Assembly (NCBI RefSeq): GCF_900604355.1
Contig: NZ_UWOE01000001.1
Span: forward strand, 3,658,001 to 3,722,000
Direction: 5' to 3'
Source of the DNA: Luxibacter massiliensis
Lineage (GTDB): Bacteria > Bacillota > Clostridia > Lachnospirales > Lachnospiraceae
DNA: 64,000 bases
Shown here: positions 1-8,800 of the stretch, one piece after another
Numbering within the stretch: position 1 is the first letter of the stretch
Layout of the letters: the number at the start of each line of letters is the position of its first letter
Notes under the pieces: generated by a model
Databases searched by the model: none
What the model saw: the letters and a program-made list of their open reading frames with translations, nothing else
What the model was told of the DNA's origin: nothing
Program-made: the position numbers and the translations under genes

Positions 1-299
1 ACCTGTACCGGATGTATTTCGCATACCAATACATAGAAAAGCGCACAGACAGCTGCCTGTACCTGGCAGGTACACAAAATCTCTTTATCCTCTGCGATTT
101 CCCGAAAATCCATTTTTACGGGAATCTTTTCTTTGCGAAGCTCCGTTTCCATTTCCTCAAAGATCTCCAGGCACATCAACAGGAGATTCTTATGCTGCGT
201 CTCTGTTTTCCACTGGGAAAAAGGCGTCTTATTTAATGTAAGCCAGTTTTCGATCAGATAACTTTTCTCTACTTTCCTGTCATCTTTCTCAGTCTTCAT
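1..299 (-). CDS. Hypothetical protein, 3' part cut by window edge
   Basis: An open minus-strand frame starts at ATG 299 and runs off the left edge. A strong GGAGG-type ribosome binding site lies at about 307-317. The visible ~99 residues begin MKTEKDDRKVEKSYLIENWL. They are charged and look helical, turning more hydrophobic and cysteine-containing near the edge. No domain is recognised. The gene sits 29 bp downstream of the small membrane protein at 329-742, so it is probably the last visible gene of the permease/ATPase operon. Its function is unknown. Confidence 0.6.
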   Translation of the reverse strand, partial: MKTEKDDRKVEKSYLIENWLTLNKTPFSQWKTETQHKNLLLMCLEIFEEMETELRKEKIPVKMDFREIAEDKEILCTCQVQAAVCALFYVLVCEIHPVQ

Positions 300-328
300 T
301 GTTTATCCCCTCCTCCTGCCTGCATGGA

Positions 329-742
329 TCATTCCGGCTCCCTTTCTTTAAATCCCCATTCCTCAAAATCAGTATCTTCCGTTTCCTGCCTGGAGCCGTC
401 TACTTCTTCAGACACAGCCTCTATTGGCCCGTTAAGCATGGGAGACGATGCTTCCGGCTGTAAATCCAGCTTTTGCGCAGCAACTCTCGGAAGCACATAT
501 CCGCAAAAGATCAGGATTGCTGAAAGCGCAAAATACTGCACACAACTGGATAAATAAAGATTCACGATTGCCAGTTCATTTCCGGCTACGGGAACGCCCT
601 GCTCCAACTGCAGGGAAATATTCTTGTGGCAGGCGGCCAATGCCGTTACCGCTGTAACTAGCAGGATCAGTGCGAGGATGTAAAACACTGCAGAAAGCAT
701 TTTTCCCTTATGGATGGATCCAGGGGATGAAATCCGTCTCAT
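329..742 (-). CDS. Small two-helix membrane protein of the ABC operon
   Basis: This 137-residue protein starts at MRRISSPGSIHKGK. That start is preferred over an upstream in-frame ATG because its ATG overlaps the stop of the ATPase gene (TAATG) and has a GGAGGGG site inside the ATPase gene. It has two hydrophobic segments, about residues 16-38 and 58-85, then an acidic tail ending in WGFKEREPE. The fold is unknown. Translational coupling to the ATPase suggests an accessory subunit or stability factor for the transporter, which is inference. Confidence 0.65.
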   Translation of the reverse strand: MRRISSPGSIHKGKMLSAVFYILALILLVTAVTALAACHKNISLQLEQGVPVAGNELAIVNLYLSSCVQYFALSAILIFCGYVLPRVAAQKLDLQPEASSPMLNGPIEAVSEEVDGSRQETEDTDFEEWGFKEREPE

Positions 743-1419
743 TACCTTCCCCTCCTTCCATTCCGTGCCTTCGGTGTGTCCGATATCCGGTCCAGAACCT
801 GGAGTTCTCCCCGTTTCAGCCTGCATATCACATCTGCCTGCTTCGCCAGCTCATTCGAGTGTGTAACTACGACCACACACTTATTCATCTTGTGGGCGCT
901 TTCTTTGAGGATCTCCGTAATATCCCGTGCAGTATCCTCATCCAGATTTCCGGTAGGCTCATCGGCAAGAATGACCGGCGCCTCACTGGCCAGAGCCCGT
1001 GCGATAGCCACACGCTGCTGCTGTCCGCCGGAGAGTTTCAATACGTTGCGCTTTGCCTCTTCTTTTGTCAGCCCCAGCCGCTCCAGGATGGGAAGCGGCG
1101 GCAGCTTGGAGGTGAGGGCTACATTTTCCTTTGGATTCAGATAGTCGATCAGGTTGTATGCCTGGAAAATGAAAGACACATGATTCTTCCGGTGGTCGGA
1201 AAGCCCTGTCTTCGCAATATCCTGGTCCTCGAATAAGATCTGCCCGCTGGTCGGGCTATCCAGGCCGCCGATTAGGGACAAAAGCGTAGTCTTCCCACAG
1301 CCGGACGGGCCAAGGATTGCATAGAGCTTTCCCTGCTCCATCTGGACATTTATACCACGCAATACTTTTCTTCGGTTGTCATAGGTATAACCTACGTTTT
1401 TTACTTCCATGATGCTCAT
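742..1419 (-). CDS. ABC transporter ATP-binding protein, MacB/LolD type
   Basis: A 225-residue nucleotide-binding subunit. It shows Walker A (GPSGCGKTT, about residues 37-45), a Q-loop, the signature LSGGQQQR, Walker B ending VILADEP and a switch His in VVVTHS. Length and LADEPTGNLD are typical of the MacB/LolD/FtsE-like class that pairs with FtsX-fold permeases. It lies downstream of five FtsX-type permease genes and is the only ATPase in the operon, so it probably energises one or more of them. The start at 1419 has GAGG nine bases upstream. The substrate is unknown; peptide or envelope-stress efflux is plausible. Confidence 0.9.
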   Translation of the reverse strand: MSIMEVKNVGYTYDNRRKVLRGINVQMEQGKLYAILGPSGCGKTTLLSLIGGLDSPTSGQILFEDQDIAKTGLSDHRKNHVSFIFQAYNLIDYLNPKENVALTSKLPPLPILERLGLTKEEAKRNVLKLSGGQQQRVAIARALASEAPVILADEPTGNLDEDTARDITEILKESAHKMNKCVVVVTHSNELAKQADVICRLKRGELQVLDRISDTPKARNGRRGR

Positions 1420-1448
1420 ACTGTTTACCTCGTTTCATTTCTATTTCT

Positions 1449-2714
1449 TTACTCCATCTGTGACAAAATAGCCTTCGGTTTCATCCGCATGACCGGGATA
1501 CACGACACCAGTACCGCTATGATAAGCAAGCCCGCTCCGGCAGCTGTGACCAGAACAAAATGATGGGGCGTAACAATGACGTTCTCAGCCGCCTTTCCAA
1601 ACAGTGTGCCTAGAGTCCCCGCCATTTCCCGGCTTGCCAGATATGCCAGAGGAAATGCCACGATAGCCACCAGGCAGATCTCCAGCATTTGCTGCAATAG
1701 GACTGCGTACTTTTCAATTCCCACTGCCAGCAGAATACCGATTTCCCGTTTCCGGCTTCGGATAGACATGGAAAGGATCAGGATGATCAGTACCATGCTT
1801 ACCACGGTAATCATTACAATCAGTGTTGTAACTAAAGTGGTGGTATCCGAGAGAGAGCTGGAAATACGCTCATATACTTCGTTGTTTACCGTGATGTAGT
1901 AGGAGTTCCAGTCGATGGAGGTGTTGTTCTGGACTTCCTGAACAATGCTCTCCAACTTCGCCGCGTCAGAAACGAAGAAATCTACGGAAGTAATCCCATT
2001 CCCTTCGCTTGCCGTATAGGGTGCAGAGATAGCGGACATGGTATCCATATCTACAAAGACATATTCCTCATAATCATAAAAGGTCGAGGGCCTTGCCATC
2101 GTTGCCTGTTCGTCATTATCATCCGCAATGACCTCAAACAAGCCCGCAATCTGGCACTCAACCAGAGGATCATCCGGATTTCCATTTTTTACTTCCAGGG
2201 TATCACCAATAGACAGTCCATATTTCTCAGCCAAGCCTTCGTACAAAATAATTCCACTATTACCCTCCGTTACATGGCGGCCTTCTGTTAAACGCAAGGC
2301 TCCACTAAGAAACAGTGGAGAATACTCCGAATCAAAGCAGCCTGTTCCATAAAAGAGGTCTGCTACATATTCCCGTTCATCTGTCCCTTTCATCAAAGTA
2401 TCTTGATTATAGAGATTTACGATTGTCCAATGAGAAGTGTTATAGGCTTCCACACCGTAAATCGCAGCAATCTCCTCAATCATCTCATCTGTGACAGGCT
2501 GTAAGGTATAGCCATTGTTGGCATTGACGGTAAAACTGGCACCTGTCACGCCCCGCAGTTCTTCCGACTGTTCTTCTTGTGCATCTGCAATCGCCATCCC
2601 TGACAACACCAAAGTTACGATAAAAACAAGCAGGAAAAATAGTAATAGCGTCTTTTTCCACTTTCTGGCGGTATGTAAAACCGCTCGTATTCCTAAATTT
2701 GTTTTGTGGTTCAT
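1449..2714 (-). CDS. FtsX/MacB-type ABC permease, paralogue 1 of 5
   Basis: 421 residues in the MacB arrangement: an N-terminal helix (about 18-42), a long extracytoplasmic domain (about 50-295) and three C-terminal helices (about 300-330, 345-375, 390-415). The C-terminal part (RSRKREIGILLAVGI and the ending ILSQME) is nearly identical to the neighbouring paralogues. The outer domain differs and lacks the Gly/Ser-rich segment seen in the three upstream copies. It is the last permease before the ATPase gene and has a GGAGACGAGAT ribosome site. It probably acts as a dimer or as a heterodimer with another paralogue. Confidence 0.88.
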   Translation of the reverse strand: MNHKTNLGIRAVLHTARKWKKTLLLFFLLVFIVTLVLSGMAIADAQEEQSEELRGVTGASFTVNANNGYTLQPVTDEMIEEIAAIYGVEAYNTSHWTIVNLYNQDTLMKGTDEREYVADLFYGTGCFDSEYSPLFLSGALRLTEGRHVTEGNSGIILYEGLAEKYGLSIGDTLEVKNGNPDDPLVECQIAGLFEVIADDNDEQATMARPSTFYDYEEYVFVDMDTMSAISAPYTASEGNGITSVDFFVSDAAKLESIVQEVQNNTSIDWNSYYITVNNEVYERISSSLSDTTTLVTTLIVMITVVSMVLIILILSMSIRSRKREIGILLAVGIEKYAVLLQQMLEICLVAIVAFPLAYLASREMAGTLGTLFGKAAENVIVTPHHFVLVTAAGAGLLIIAVLVSCIPVMRMKPKAILSQME

Positions 2715-2726
2715 ATCTCGTCTCCT

Positions 2727-4016
2727 TTATTCCATCTGGGATAAGATCTGTCTCGGCTTCAGCCGCATCGCCGGAATCCCAGACAGCAGCACTGCCATGA
2801 TCAGCAGGATACACCCTGCAATAGTCACCAACAAAATATGCTCTGGCAGAACGATTACACTTTCTGATGCCTTGCCAAACAGCGTACCCAGGGTGCCAGC
2901 CACCTGCTTGCTGGAGAGGTAGGCCAGCGGAAAGGCAACCACTGCGATCAGAAGCGTTTCCAGCACATATTGGAGAATCACCGCAGATTTAGCAATACCT
3001 ACTGCCAGCAGGATGCCGGTTTCTCTCTTTCGGCTGTGGATGGACATGGAGAGAATCAGCGTGATCAGTACCATACTCACTACCGTAATGACTACAATAA
3101 GCGTTGTTACCAAAGTATTGGTATCAGAGAGTGCGCTGGAAATATTCTGGTACACCTCGTCATTGGCAGAAATGATAAAGTGATCCCAGTTAATCGAGGA
3201 TATGTTCTGTACCTCGGCTATCACGTTATCCAACTGTGCTGCGTCTTCCACGAAGAAATGCGCCTCTGTAAGTTTATTCCCATCTTCATAATTAACGGCC
3301 ATTTCTTTCATCGCATTAAAGCTGCAAAAAGCATAATCAGCATAATCCCATAGCGTAGCAGCATCATACATATCAGCCTCATCCTCTTTATCGGCAACGA
3401 CATCAAAAAATCCTACGATCTCCATGTCAACTTCTGGATCGTTATTATTCGGATCATTGATTCCTCTAATTTTATCGCCTATTTTTAAACCATTCCGTTC
3501 AGCGTTTTCTTTACTAATGATAAGACCGTTTTTTACATTTTCTGTAATATGCGAACCTTCTACTAGCTCAAATCTTCCGGATGAAAAAAGTTGATTGTAT
3601 TCAGTATTTATTGAACCATAGGTATAATAACTATTGATAACATTTCCATTAACAAGTGCTTCGCCAGCTTCATTATAATAACCCGGCATAGCGACAAGCG
3701 CCGCATCATATCCTGCAACCCCATCTACAGAAGAAATTTCCTGAAGCATTTCGTCCGTGATAAATTCCTGTGTGCTATAAGAACCACCATTGCCGCTGGC
3801 CCAACCACCCGTGGATAGATTTCGTTCCACGGTGAAGCTGGCCCCTGTCACCCCCCGCAGTTCTTCCGTTTGTTCTTCCTGCGCGTCTGCAATCGCCAGC
3901 CCAGATAATACAAGTGTCGTAATGGACAGCAGTAAGCAGAACAAAAGTAGTGACTTCTTCCATTTCCGAGCTGTATATAAAAATGCCCGTATTCCTAAAT
4001 TCGTTTTGTGCTTCAT
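2727..4016 (-). CDS. FtsX/MacB-type ABC permease, paralogue 2 of 5
   Basis: A 429-residue MacB-type permease with an N-terminal helix, a large outer domain and three C-terminal helices. After the first helix it shares GVTGASFTVERNLSTGGWASG with the two copies upstream, followed by STQEFITDEMLQEI. The last ~140 residues match the sister genes closely, whereas residues ~100-260 diverge. Only 12 bp separate it from each neighbouring permease gene, so the genes are cotranscribed. This pattern points to tandem duplication with diversification of the outer domain. Confidence 0.88.
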   Translation of the reverse strand: MKHKTNLGIRAFLYTARKWKKSLLLFCLLLSITTLVLSGLAIADAQEEQTEELRGVTGASFTVERNLSTGGWASGNGGSYSTQEFITDEMLQEISSVDGVAGYDAALVAMPGYYNEAGEALVNGNVINSYYTYGSINTEYNQLFSSGRFELVEGSHITENVKNGLIISKENAERNGLKIGDKIRGINDPNNNDPEVDMEIVGFFDVVADKEDEADMYDAATLWDYADYAFCSFNAMKEMAVNYEDGNKLTEAHFFVEDAAQLDNVIAEVQNISSINWDHFIISANDEVYQNISSALSDTNTLVTTLIVVITVVSMVLITLILSMSIHSRKRETGILLAVGIAKSAVILQYVLETLLIAVVAFPLAYLSSKQVAGTLGTLFGKASESVIVLPEHILLVTIAGCILLIMAVLLSGIPAMRLKPRQILSQME

Positions 4017-4028
4017 ATTTCGTCTCCT

Positions 4029-5303
4029 TTATTCCATCTGGGATAAGATCTGTCTCGGTTTCAAACGCATCGCCGGAATCCCAGACAGCAGCACTGCCAT
4101 GATCAGCAGGATACACCCTGCAATAGTCACCAACATAAAATGCTCTGGCGTGACAATCACGTTTTCTGCTGTTTTCCCAAACAGTGTTCCCAGGGCACCC
4201 GCAACCTGCCGACTGCATACATAAGCCAGAGGGAAGGCTGGTACAGCAATCAGCAATGTTTCCAGCAGGTACTGCAGAACGACTGCCGGCTTTGCAATTC
4301 CCACTGCCAATAAAATTCCAGTCTCTCTTTTACGGCTTCTGACAGACATGAAAAGGATAAGCGTGATCAATACCATACTTACAACTGTAATCACGACGAT
4401 CAGCGTGGTGATTAAGGTGCCTGTATCAGAAAGTGCGCTGGAGATATTCTGGTATACCTCATCATTAGAAGTAATCTTATAGTTGTTCCAGTTAATTGAT
4501 GAGATGTCCTGCACTTCTTTAATTACATTATCTAACTGGGCGGCATCCGTAACATAGAAATAGGCTTCGGAAATCCCATCACCGTCCTCTCCCCAGCCCT
4601 TTATCAATCCTTCCGCTGCGTCCATACTGCAAAATACAAAGCTGGAATAATCGTAATAAGAGGAGTCATCATACATATTGAGTTGATCCTCTTTATCTGC
4701 CACCACATCAAAGATGCCTACGATTTCCATATCCACTGCTGGGGTATTATTCTCTGGATAATAAATCCCAGTTAGTGTATCTCCAAGTTTCAAATGGTTC
4801 CACTCTGCAAGTTCCCGGCTGATAATAATACTGTTAGTCATATCGTCAGTGATATGGGTTCCTTCCACCAGCTCAAACCGACCAGACAAAAACAACTCAT
4901 GGTACTGGGAGTTATAGGATCCATAGTTATAAAAGCTATAATTTTCATGAGTCAATTCTTTTCCCTGATCGTCGAATATGTTAGGAAGAGTAATCAGGGA
5001 AGCGTCATACCCCTGGATGCCGTCCACCGAGGCAATCTCCCGGATCATATCCTCTGTCATAAATTCCTGGGTGCTGTATGAACCGCCGCTTCCGCTTGAC
5101 CAGCCGCCTGTGGATATGTCCCTCTGAACGGTGAAGCTGGCTCCAGTGGTTCCCCTGACTTCCTCCGTCTGCTCCTCCTGTGCATCTGCAATAGCAAGCC
5201 CTGACAGTACCAGGGTGCTGATCGATAAAATAAGACAGAATACCAGCAGCGTCTTTTTCCATTTACGGACCGTATATAAAATTGCCCGTAGTCCTAAATT
5301 CAT
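4029..5303 (-). CDS. FtsX/MacB-type ABC permease, paralogue 3 of 5
   Basis: A 424-residue permease with the same layout as its neighbours and especially close to the copy at 5320-6594: both start MNLGLRAILYTVRKWKKTLL and share the WSxGSGGSYSTQEF segment. The outer domain (about residues 50-295) carries most of the differences. The helical C-terminus contains SRKRETGILLAVGIAKPAV. It sits 16 bp downstream of its closest paralogue. The likely role is one subunit of an outward-acting or mechanotransmitting ABC complex using the ATPase at 742-1419. Confidence 0.88.
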   Translation of the reverse strand: MNLGLRAILYTVRKWKKTLLVFCLILSISTLVLSGLAIADAQEEQTEEVRGTTGASFTVQRDISTGGWSSGSGGSYSTQEFMTEDMIREIASVDGIQGYDASLITLPNIFDDQGKELTHENYSFYNYGSYNSQYHELFLSGRFELVEGTHITDDMTNSIIISRELAEWNHLKLGDTLTGIYYPENNTPAVDMEIVGIFDVVADKEDQLNMYDDSSYYDYSSFVFCSMDAAEGLIKGWGEDGDGISEAYFYVTDAAQLDNVIKEVQDISSINWNNYKITSNDEVYQNISSALSDTGTLITTLIVVITVVSMVLITLILFMSVRSRKRETGILLAVGIAKPAVVLQYLLETLLIAVPAFPLAYVCSRQVAGALGTLFGKTAENVIVTPEHFMLVTIAGCILLIMAVLLSGIPAMRLKPRQILSQME

Positions 5304-5319
5304 ATCATTTCTCCCTCCT

Positions 5320-6594
5320 TTACTCCATCTGCGACAAAATCTGCCTGGGCTTTAACCGCAAGGCTGAAATACTGGACACCAGCACCGCCGCCACCAGCAG
5401 GATACCGCCCACGATAGCCACCAGCATGAAATGCTCCGGTGTGACGATGACATTCTCCGCCGCCTTGCCGAACAGCGTACCCAGGGCACCGGCAACCTGC
5501 TTGCTGGATAGGTAGGCCAGCGGAAAGGCCACCGCCGCGATCAGTAGGGTTTCCAGCACATATTGGAGAATGACCGCAGGCTTGGCGATACCCACCGCCA
5601 GCAAAATGCCTGTTTCCCGTTTCCGACTGCGAATGGACATGGAGAGAATCAGGGTAATAAGCACCATGCTCACAGCGGTAATAACAACAATGAGGGTGGT
5701 AATCAGGGTTTCGGTATCAGAGAGGGCGCTGGAAATATTCTGATATACCTCATCATTGGTAGTGATGTTAAAGTTGTTCCAGTTGATAGAGGAAATCTTT
5801 TGCACTTCTTCAATCACGCTATCTAACTGAGCAGCGTCAGAGACATAGAAATAGGCTTCGGAAATACCTTCGTTTTCGTCGCCCCAACCCTCAAGCAACC
5901 CTTCCGCTGCTTCCATACTGCAAAAGGTGTAGTTTGAATAGTCGAAATAGGAGGCATTATCATACAGATTCACCGCATCGTCTTTGTCAGCGACAATATC
6001 AAAAATACCCACAATTTCCATATCCACAGCCGGAGTGTTGCTTTCAGAATAATAAATCCCTGTCAAGGTATCTCCAATTTCTAACCCATTCCAATCAGCA
6101 AGGTCCCGGCTGATGATAAGTCCGTTTTTCATATCTTCGGTTATATGAGAACCCTCTACCAGTTCAAATCTTCCCGATAAGAACATAGCGTTGTACTCGG
6201 AATTATAAGAACCATAAGAATAAAAACCGTATCTTTCTGTTTTCAATGCCTCGCCATCTTCATTAAAGAAATCTTCATGTACAATAAGAGAAGCATCATA
6301 GCCAGCGATTCCATCCACAGACGCAATTTCCTTAATCACATCCTCAGATATAAATTCCTGAGTGCTATATGAACCGCCGCTACCATTTGACCAACCACCC
6401 GTAGATAAATTACGTTCCACGGTAAAGCTGGCTCCGGTGGTTCCTCGAACCTTCTCGGCCTGTTCCTTCTGGGCGTCGGCAATCGCCAGCCCGGACAGCA
6501 CCAGAGTAGTAATGGCCAGAAGCAGGAAGAACACCAGCAAGGTCTTTTTCCATTTCCGCACGGTATATAAAATTGCCCGTAGTCCTAAATTCAT
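5320..6594 (-). CDS. FtsX/MacB-type ABC permease, paralogue 4 of 5
   Basis: A 424-residue MacB-type permease, almost collinear with the copy at 4029-5303. Residues ~16-40 form the first membrane helix; the outer domain follows, and three C-terminal helices flank the conserved RSRKRETGILLAVGIAK. It is the second gene of the operon, 15 bp after the divergent first permease. The near-identical DNA of these copies makes unequal recombination and copy-number change likely. The substrate is unknown. Confidence 0.88.
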   Translation of the reverse strand: MNLGLRAILYTVRKWKKTLLVFFLLLAITTLVLSGLAIADAQKEQAEKVRGTTGASFTVERNLSTGGWSNGSGGSYSTQEFISEDVIKEIASVDGIAGYDASLIVHEDFFNEDGEALKTERYGFYSYGSYNSEYNAMFLSGRFELVEGSHITEDMKNGLIISRDLADWNGLEIGDTLTGIYYSESNTPAVDMEIVGIFDIVADKDDAVNLYDNASYFDYSNYTFCSMEAAEGLLEGWGDENEGISEAYFYVSDAAQLDSVIEEVQKISSINWNNFNITTNDEVYQNISSALSDTETLITTLIVVITAVSMVLITLILSMSIRSRKRETGILLAVGIAKPAVILQYVLETLLIAAVAFPLAYLSSKQVAGALGTLFGKAAENVIVTPEHFMLVAIVGGILLVAAVLVSSISALRLKPRQILSQME

Positions 6595-6609
6595 ATCGCC
6601 TGCACCTCC

Positions 6610-7947
6610 TTAACTCATCTGCGACAAGATACTCTTAGGTTTCATCTTCATAATGGGATAGGCCGCCAGTGCAGTAGAGGCCACACAAAGCGACATGCCA
6701 AAAGCCCACACCATAGCGTAATCTTCCCCTGAAACAGCCACCTCAATCTCGGCAAGGTTCAAATCCTTGGTAGATTCTTCCGCAGCTTCGTTTTCCCCTG
6801 TCAAGTCCACCGTTTCATAGGTTTCGCTTGTTACCTGAGAGAGCAGGCTGCTCCCGATCTGATGGGAAATGACGGTGCTGGTGCCAAAGGAGATTACAAG
6901 GGCGATGGCCGCCACAAGAACCACCTCCAGCAGATACTGCAACAAAACCGAGCCTTTTGAGATTCCCATCGCCAGATAGATACCGGTTTCATGGATGCGT
7001 CCCCTCAGCCGCAGCGTCAGGAATAGTGCCAGCACCAGGAAGCAGATCACAGATACCACCGCAATGGCAATAAACACGATATTCTGCAGGCCTTCCAAGG
7101 ACTCCTTTGCGTTCTGGTAGTCGTTGTCATAGCGTGTGAGCGTACAGTCCTCCCATGCTACACCCGGAATATCCTTTACCTCATCCATGATGCGCTCAAG
7201 CTCATCCGGATTATCCACATAAAAATCCCCATACTGTACACTTGCTCCGTCTTCTGTTCCATAGAGCAGGCTGGCGGCTGTGGACAGGTCTGTAAATACA
7301 ATATTGTCGTAGAGATCATAGGACGGTGCAATGCCGATAGAGTCCTGTTCTTTGGTATTGGTAAAGATCCCGGCCACCGTTACTAGAATGGTACGATTCT
7401 TCCCCTCCACATCCTTCAGCAGCATCGTATCCCCTACACTCAGCCCGTTTCTCTGTGCAAATTTCTCATGGATCAACACCTGGTTTCCGCCCTCCGTGGT
7501 AATCGGTTCGCCCTGTGTCAGTTCAAACCCGCCTTCCGTAAAGTAGCTGTCATCCTGGGAGTTTGAATTTGCCACAATCTTTCCAGCGTGTTCATAGCCT
7601 TCCGGTATCTGGGCAGCCTCCTCCGTGTTGATCGCAAGTGGGTTCCCCTGTGCATCACAATATTCCGCGTAGGAGTAAGAGCGGAGCGTGTACCTGCCGC
7701 TCAGTCCGTCAATCCCCAGGATCTGCTCCCGTACCTCCTCTGTGATCCCGCCCTCCAGCTGTTTTCCATTGATTGTGAAGTATCCCAGAAGAGCCTTTTT
7801 GATGTTGGAATTAGCCGTTTCTGTGGCAGACTGGATGGAAAAACAGGTCAGCATCAGTGTTGCCATGACCAGTAGGAACGCAAGCAGCGTAAGAGTCTTT
7901 CCTTTCTTCCGTGTGGAATATAGGAAAGCCCGTTTACACAAATTCAT
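6610..7947 (-). CDS. FtsX-type ABC permease, divergent first paralogue
   Basis: The first gene of the operon encodes 445 residues: an N-terminal helix (about 16-38), an outer domain to ~285, a helix pair near 290-320 and 335-370, a ~40-residue acidic loop (ETVDLTGENEAAEESTKDLN) and a last helix. It shares the FtsX core (RGRIHETGIYLAMGISKGSV, ending ILSQMS) with the four downstream copies but is clearly more distant. The start ATG at 7947 has GAGGTGAC upstream. A repeat array at 8021-8062 probably controls its transcription. Confidence 0.87.
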   Translation of the reverse strand: MNLCKRAFLYSTRKKGKTLTLLAFLLVMATLMLTCFSIQSATETANSNIKKALLGYFTINGKQLEGGITEEVREQILGIDGLSGRYTLRSYSYAEYCDAQGNPLAINTEEAAQIPEGYEHAGKIVANSNSQDDSYFTEGGFELTQGEPITTEGGNQVLIHEKFAQRNGLSVGDTMLLKDVEGKNRTILVTVAGIFTNTKEQDSIGIAPSYDLYDNIVFTDLSTAASLLYGTEDGASVQYGDFYVDNPDELERIMDEVKDIPGVAWEDCTLTRYDNDYQNAKESLEGLQNIVFIAIAVVSVICFLVLALFLTLRLRGRIHETGIYLAMGISKGSVLLQYLLEVVLVAAIALVISFGTSTVISHQIGSSLLSQVTSETYETVDLTGENEAAEESTKDLNLAEIEVAVSGEDYAMVWAFGMSLCVASTALAAYPIMKMKPKSILSQMS

Positions 7948-7999
7948 TTTTCTGTCACCTCATTTCTTATGTTGTTCTATTGTCCATGTGTAAGTGAAC

Positions 8000-8062
8000 A
8001 TTCTAAGGATACATAAGAAAGGTGGAGTTTAGGTGGAGTTGAGATGTTCTTTTGGTGGAGTT
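8000..8062 (-). promoter_or_regulatory. Putative response-regulator binding repeats and -10 upstream of permease operon
   Basis: Three copies of GGTGGAGTT (AACTCCACC in the transcription direction) lie at 8021-8029, 8032-8040 and 8054-8062, spaced 11 and 22 bp. This phasing is typical of OmpR-family tandem sites. A TAGAAT -10-like element (8000-8005) lies about 17 bp downstream of the proximal repeat, which overlaps the -35 position. The same motif precedes the response regulator gene at 14425-15102. Confidence 0.6.
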
Positions 8063-8074
8063 AGAAAAGGGCCA

Positions 8075-8113
8075 AAAACCGAGAGGCTTCCATATAGATA
8101 ACCTCTCGGTTTT
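8075..8113 (-). terminator. Intrinsic terminator (possibly bidirectional)
   Basis: A perfect 12-bp inverted repeat (AAAACCGAGAGG / CCTCTCGGTTTT) with a 15-nt loop, with T-rich flanks on both strands. It sits 45 bp past the stop of the ABC-2 permease gene at 8159 and should end that operon. Confidence 0.8.
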
Positions 8114-8158
8114 GTAAAATAACTTTCTCACGTATTATCTACTAACAGCAAGCCTTAA

Positions 8159-8800
8159 CTAATGATTAATTTTTATTATTGATAAAACAGTTCCCAAAAT
8201 CATAATTACAAGAACCCCTATTAGAATAATCAGTTTTTGTATTTCAAAATTACCAGCTACAATGGGGAATAAAGAAACCACATTATTCTCTGATATAATT
8301 TGAAGCTGACAGAGTGACCAATATCCTAAAGCTGTTAGATAACCGGCTCCTATATTGCTTCCTATTTGTGAAAACAAAATTCCTGCAGTTCCCATAAATC
8401 CCGCATAAAGTATCGTGGAGATTACATATGTCCAAAATGGAAACATACAGTTCCGACTTTGCATAATCAATGCAAACCCAATAATTGCGACAGATATAAT
8501 TGCAAATCCACAGAACAAACGAATAATTACACTTTTTAAATACGACCATGTTTTTGTGCAAACAATTTCTTTTATACTCATATCTAATTCATATTGAGTA
8601 ATAGGAACAAGTATAATTATCCCCATCAAGGCAACTGATTGTGAAAAACATTGTACCGATTGTATGTGATTTAAATTTGATATACCTCTAATAGCAGGAA
8701 TGAGTAGAAAGTAAATTGCAGTCAGCAATAAACTATTTCTGAAAACGAGTCCGAAGTCTCTCTTTAAAAATTCCAAAATGCTTTTGTATGAAATAAGCAT
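8159..8800 (-). CDS. ABC-2 type membrane protein, lantibiotic-immunity-like permease
   Basis: About 213 residues with six hydrophobic segments, resembling small permease subunits of ABC-2 exporters (lantibiotic immunity or bacitracin type). ATG 8800 is preferred (GAGGTGG about 11 bases upstream); a GTG start at 8815 is also possible. The gene overlaps the end of the preceding permease gene, which implies translational coupling. Composition is strikingly AT-rich compared with the permease operon to the left, suggesting separate acquisition. The specific substrate cannot be read from sequence. Confidence 0.7.
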   Translation of the reverse strand: MLISYKSILEFLKRDFGLVFRNSLLLTAIYFLLIPAIRGISNLNHIQSVQCFSQSVALMGIIILVPITQYELDMSIKEIVCTKTWSYLKSVIIRLFCGFAIISVAIIGFALIMQSRNCMFPFWTYVISTILYAGFMGTAGILFSQIGSNIGAGYLTALGYWSLCQLQIISENNVVSLFPIVAGNFEIQKLIILIGVLVIMILGTVLSIIKINH

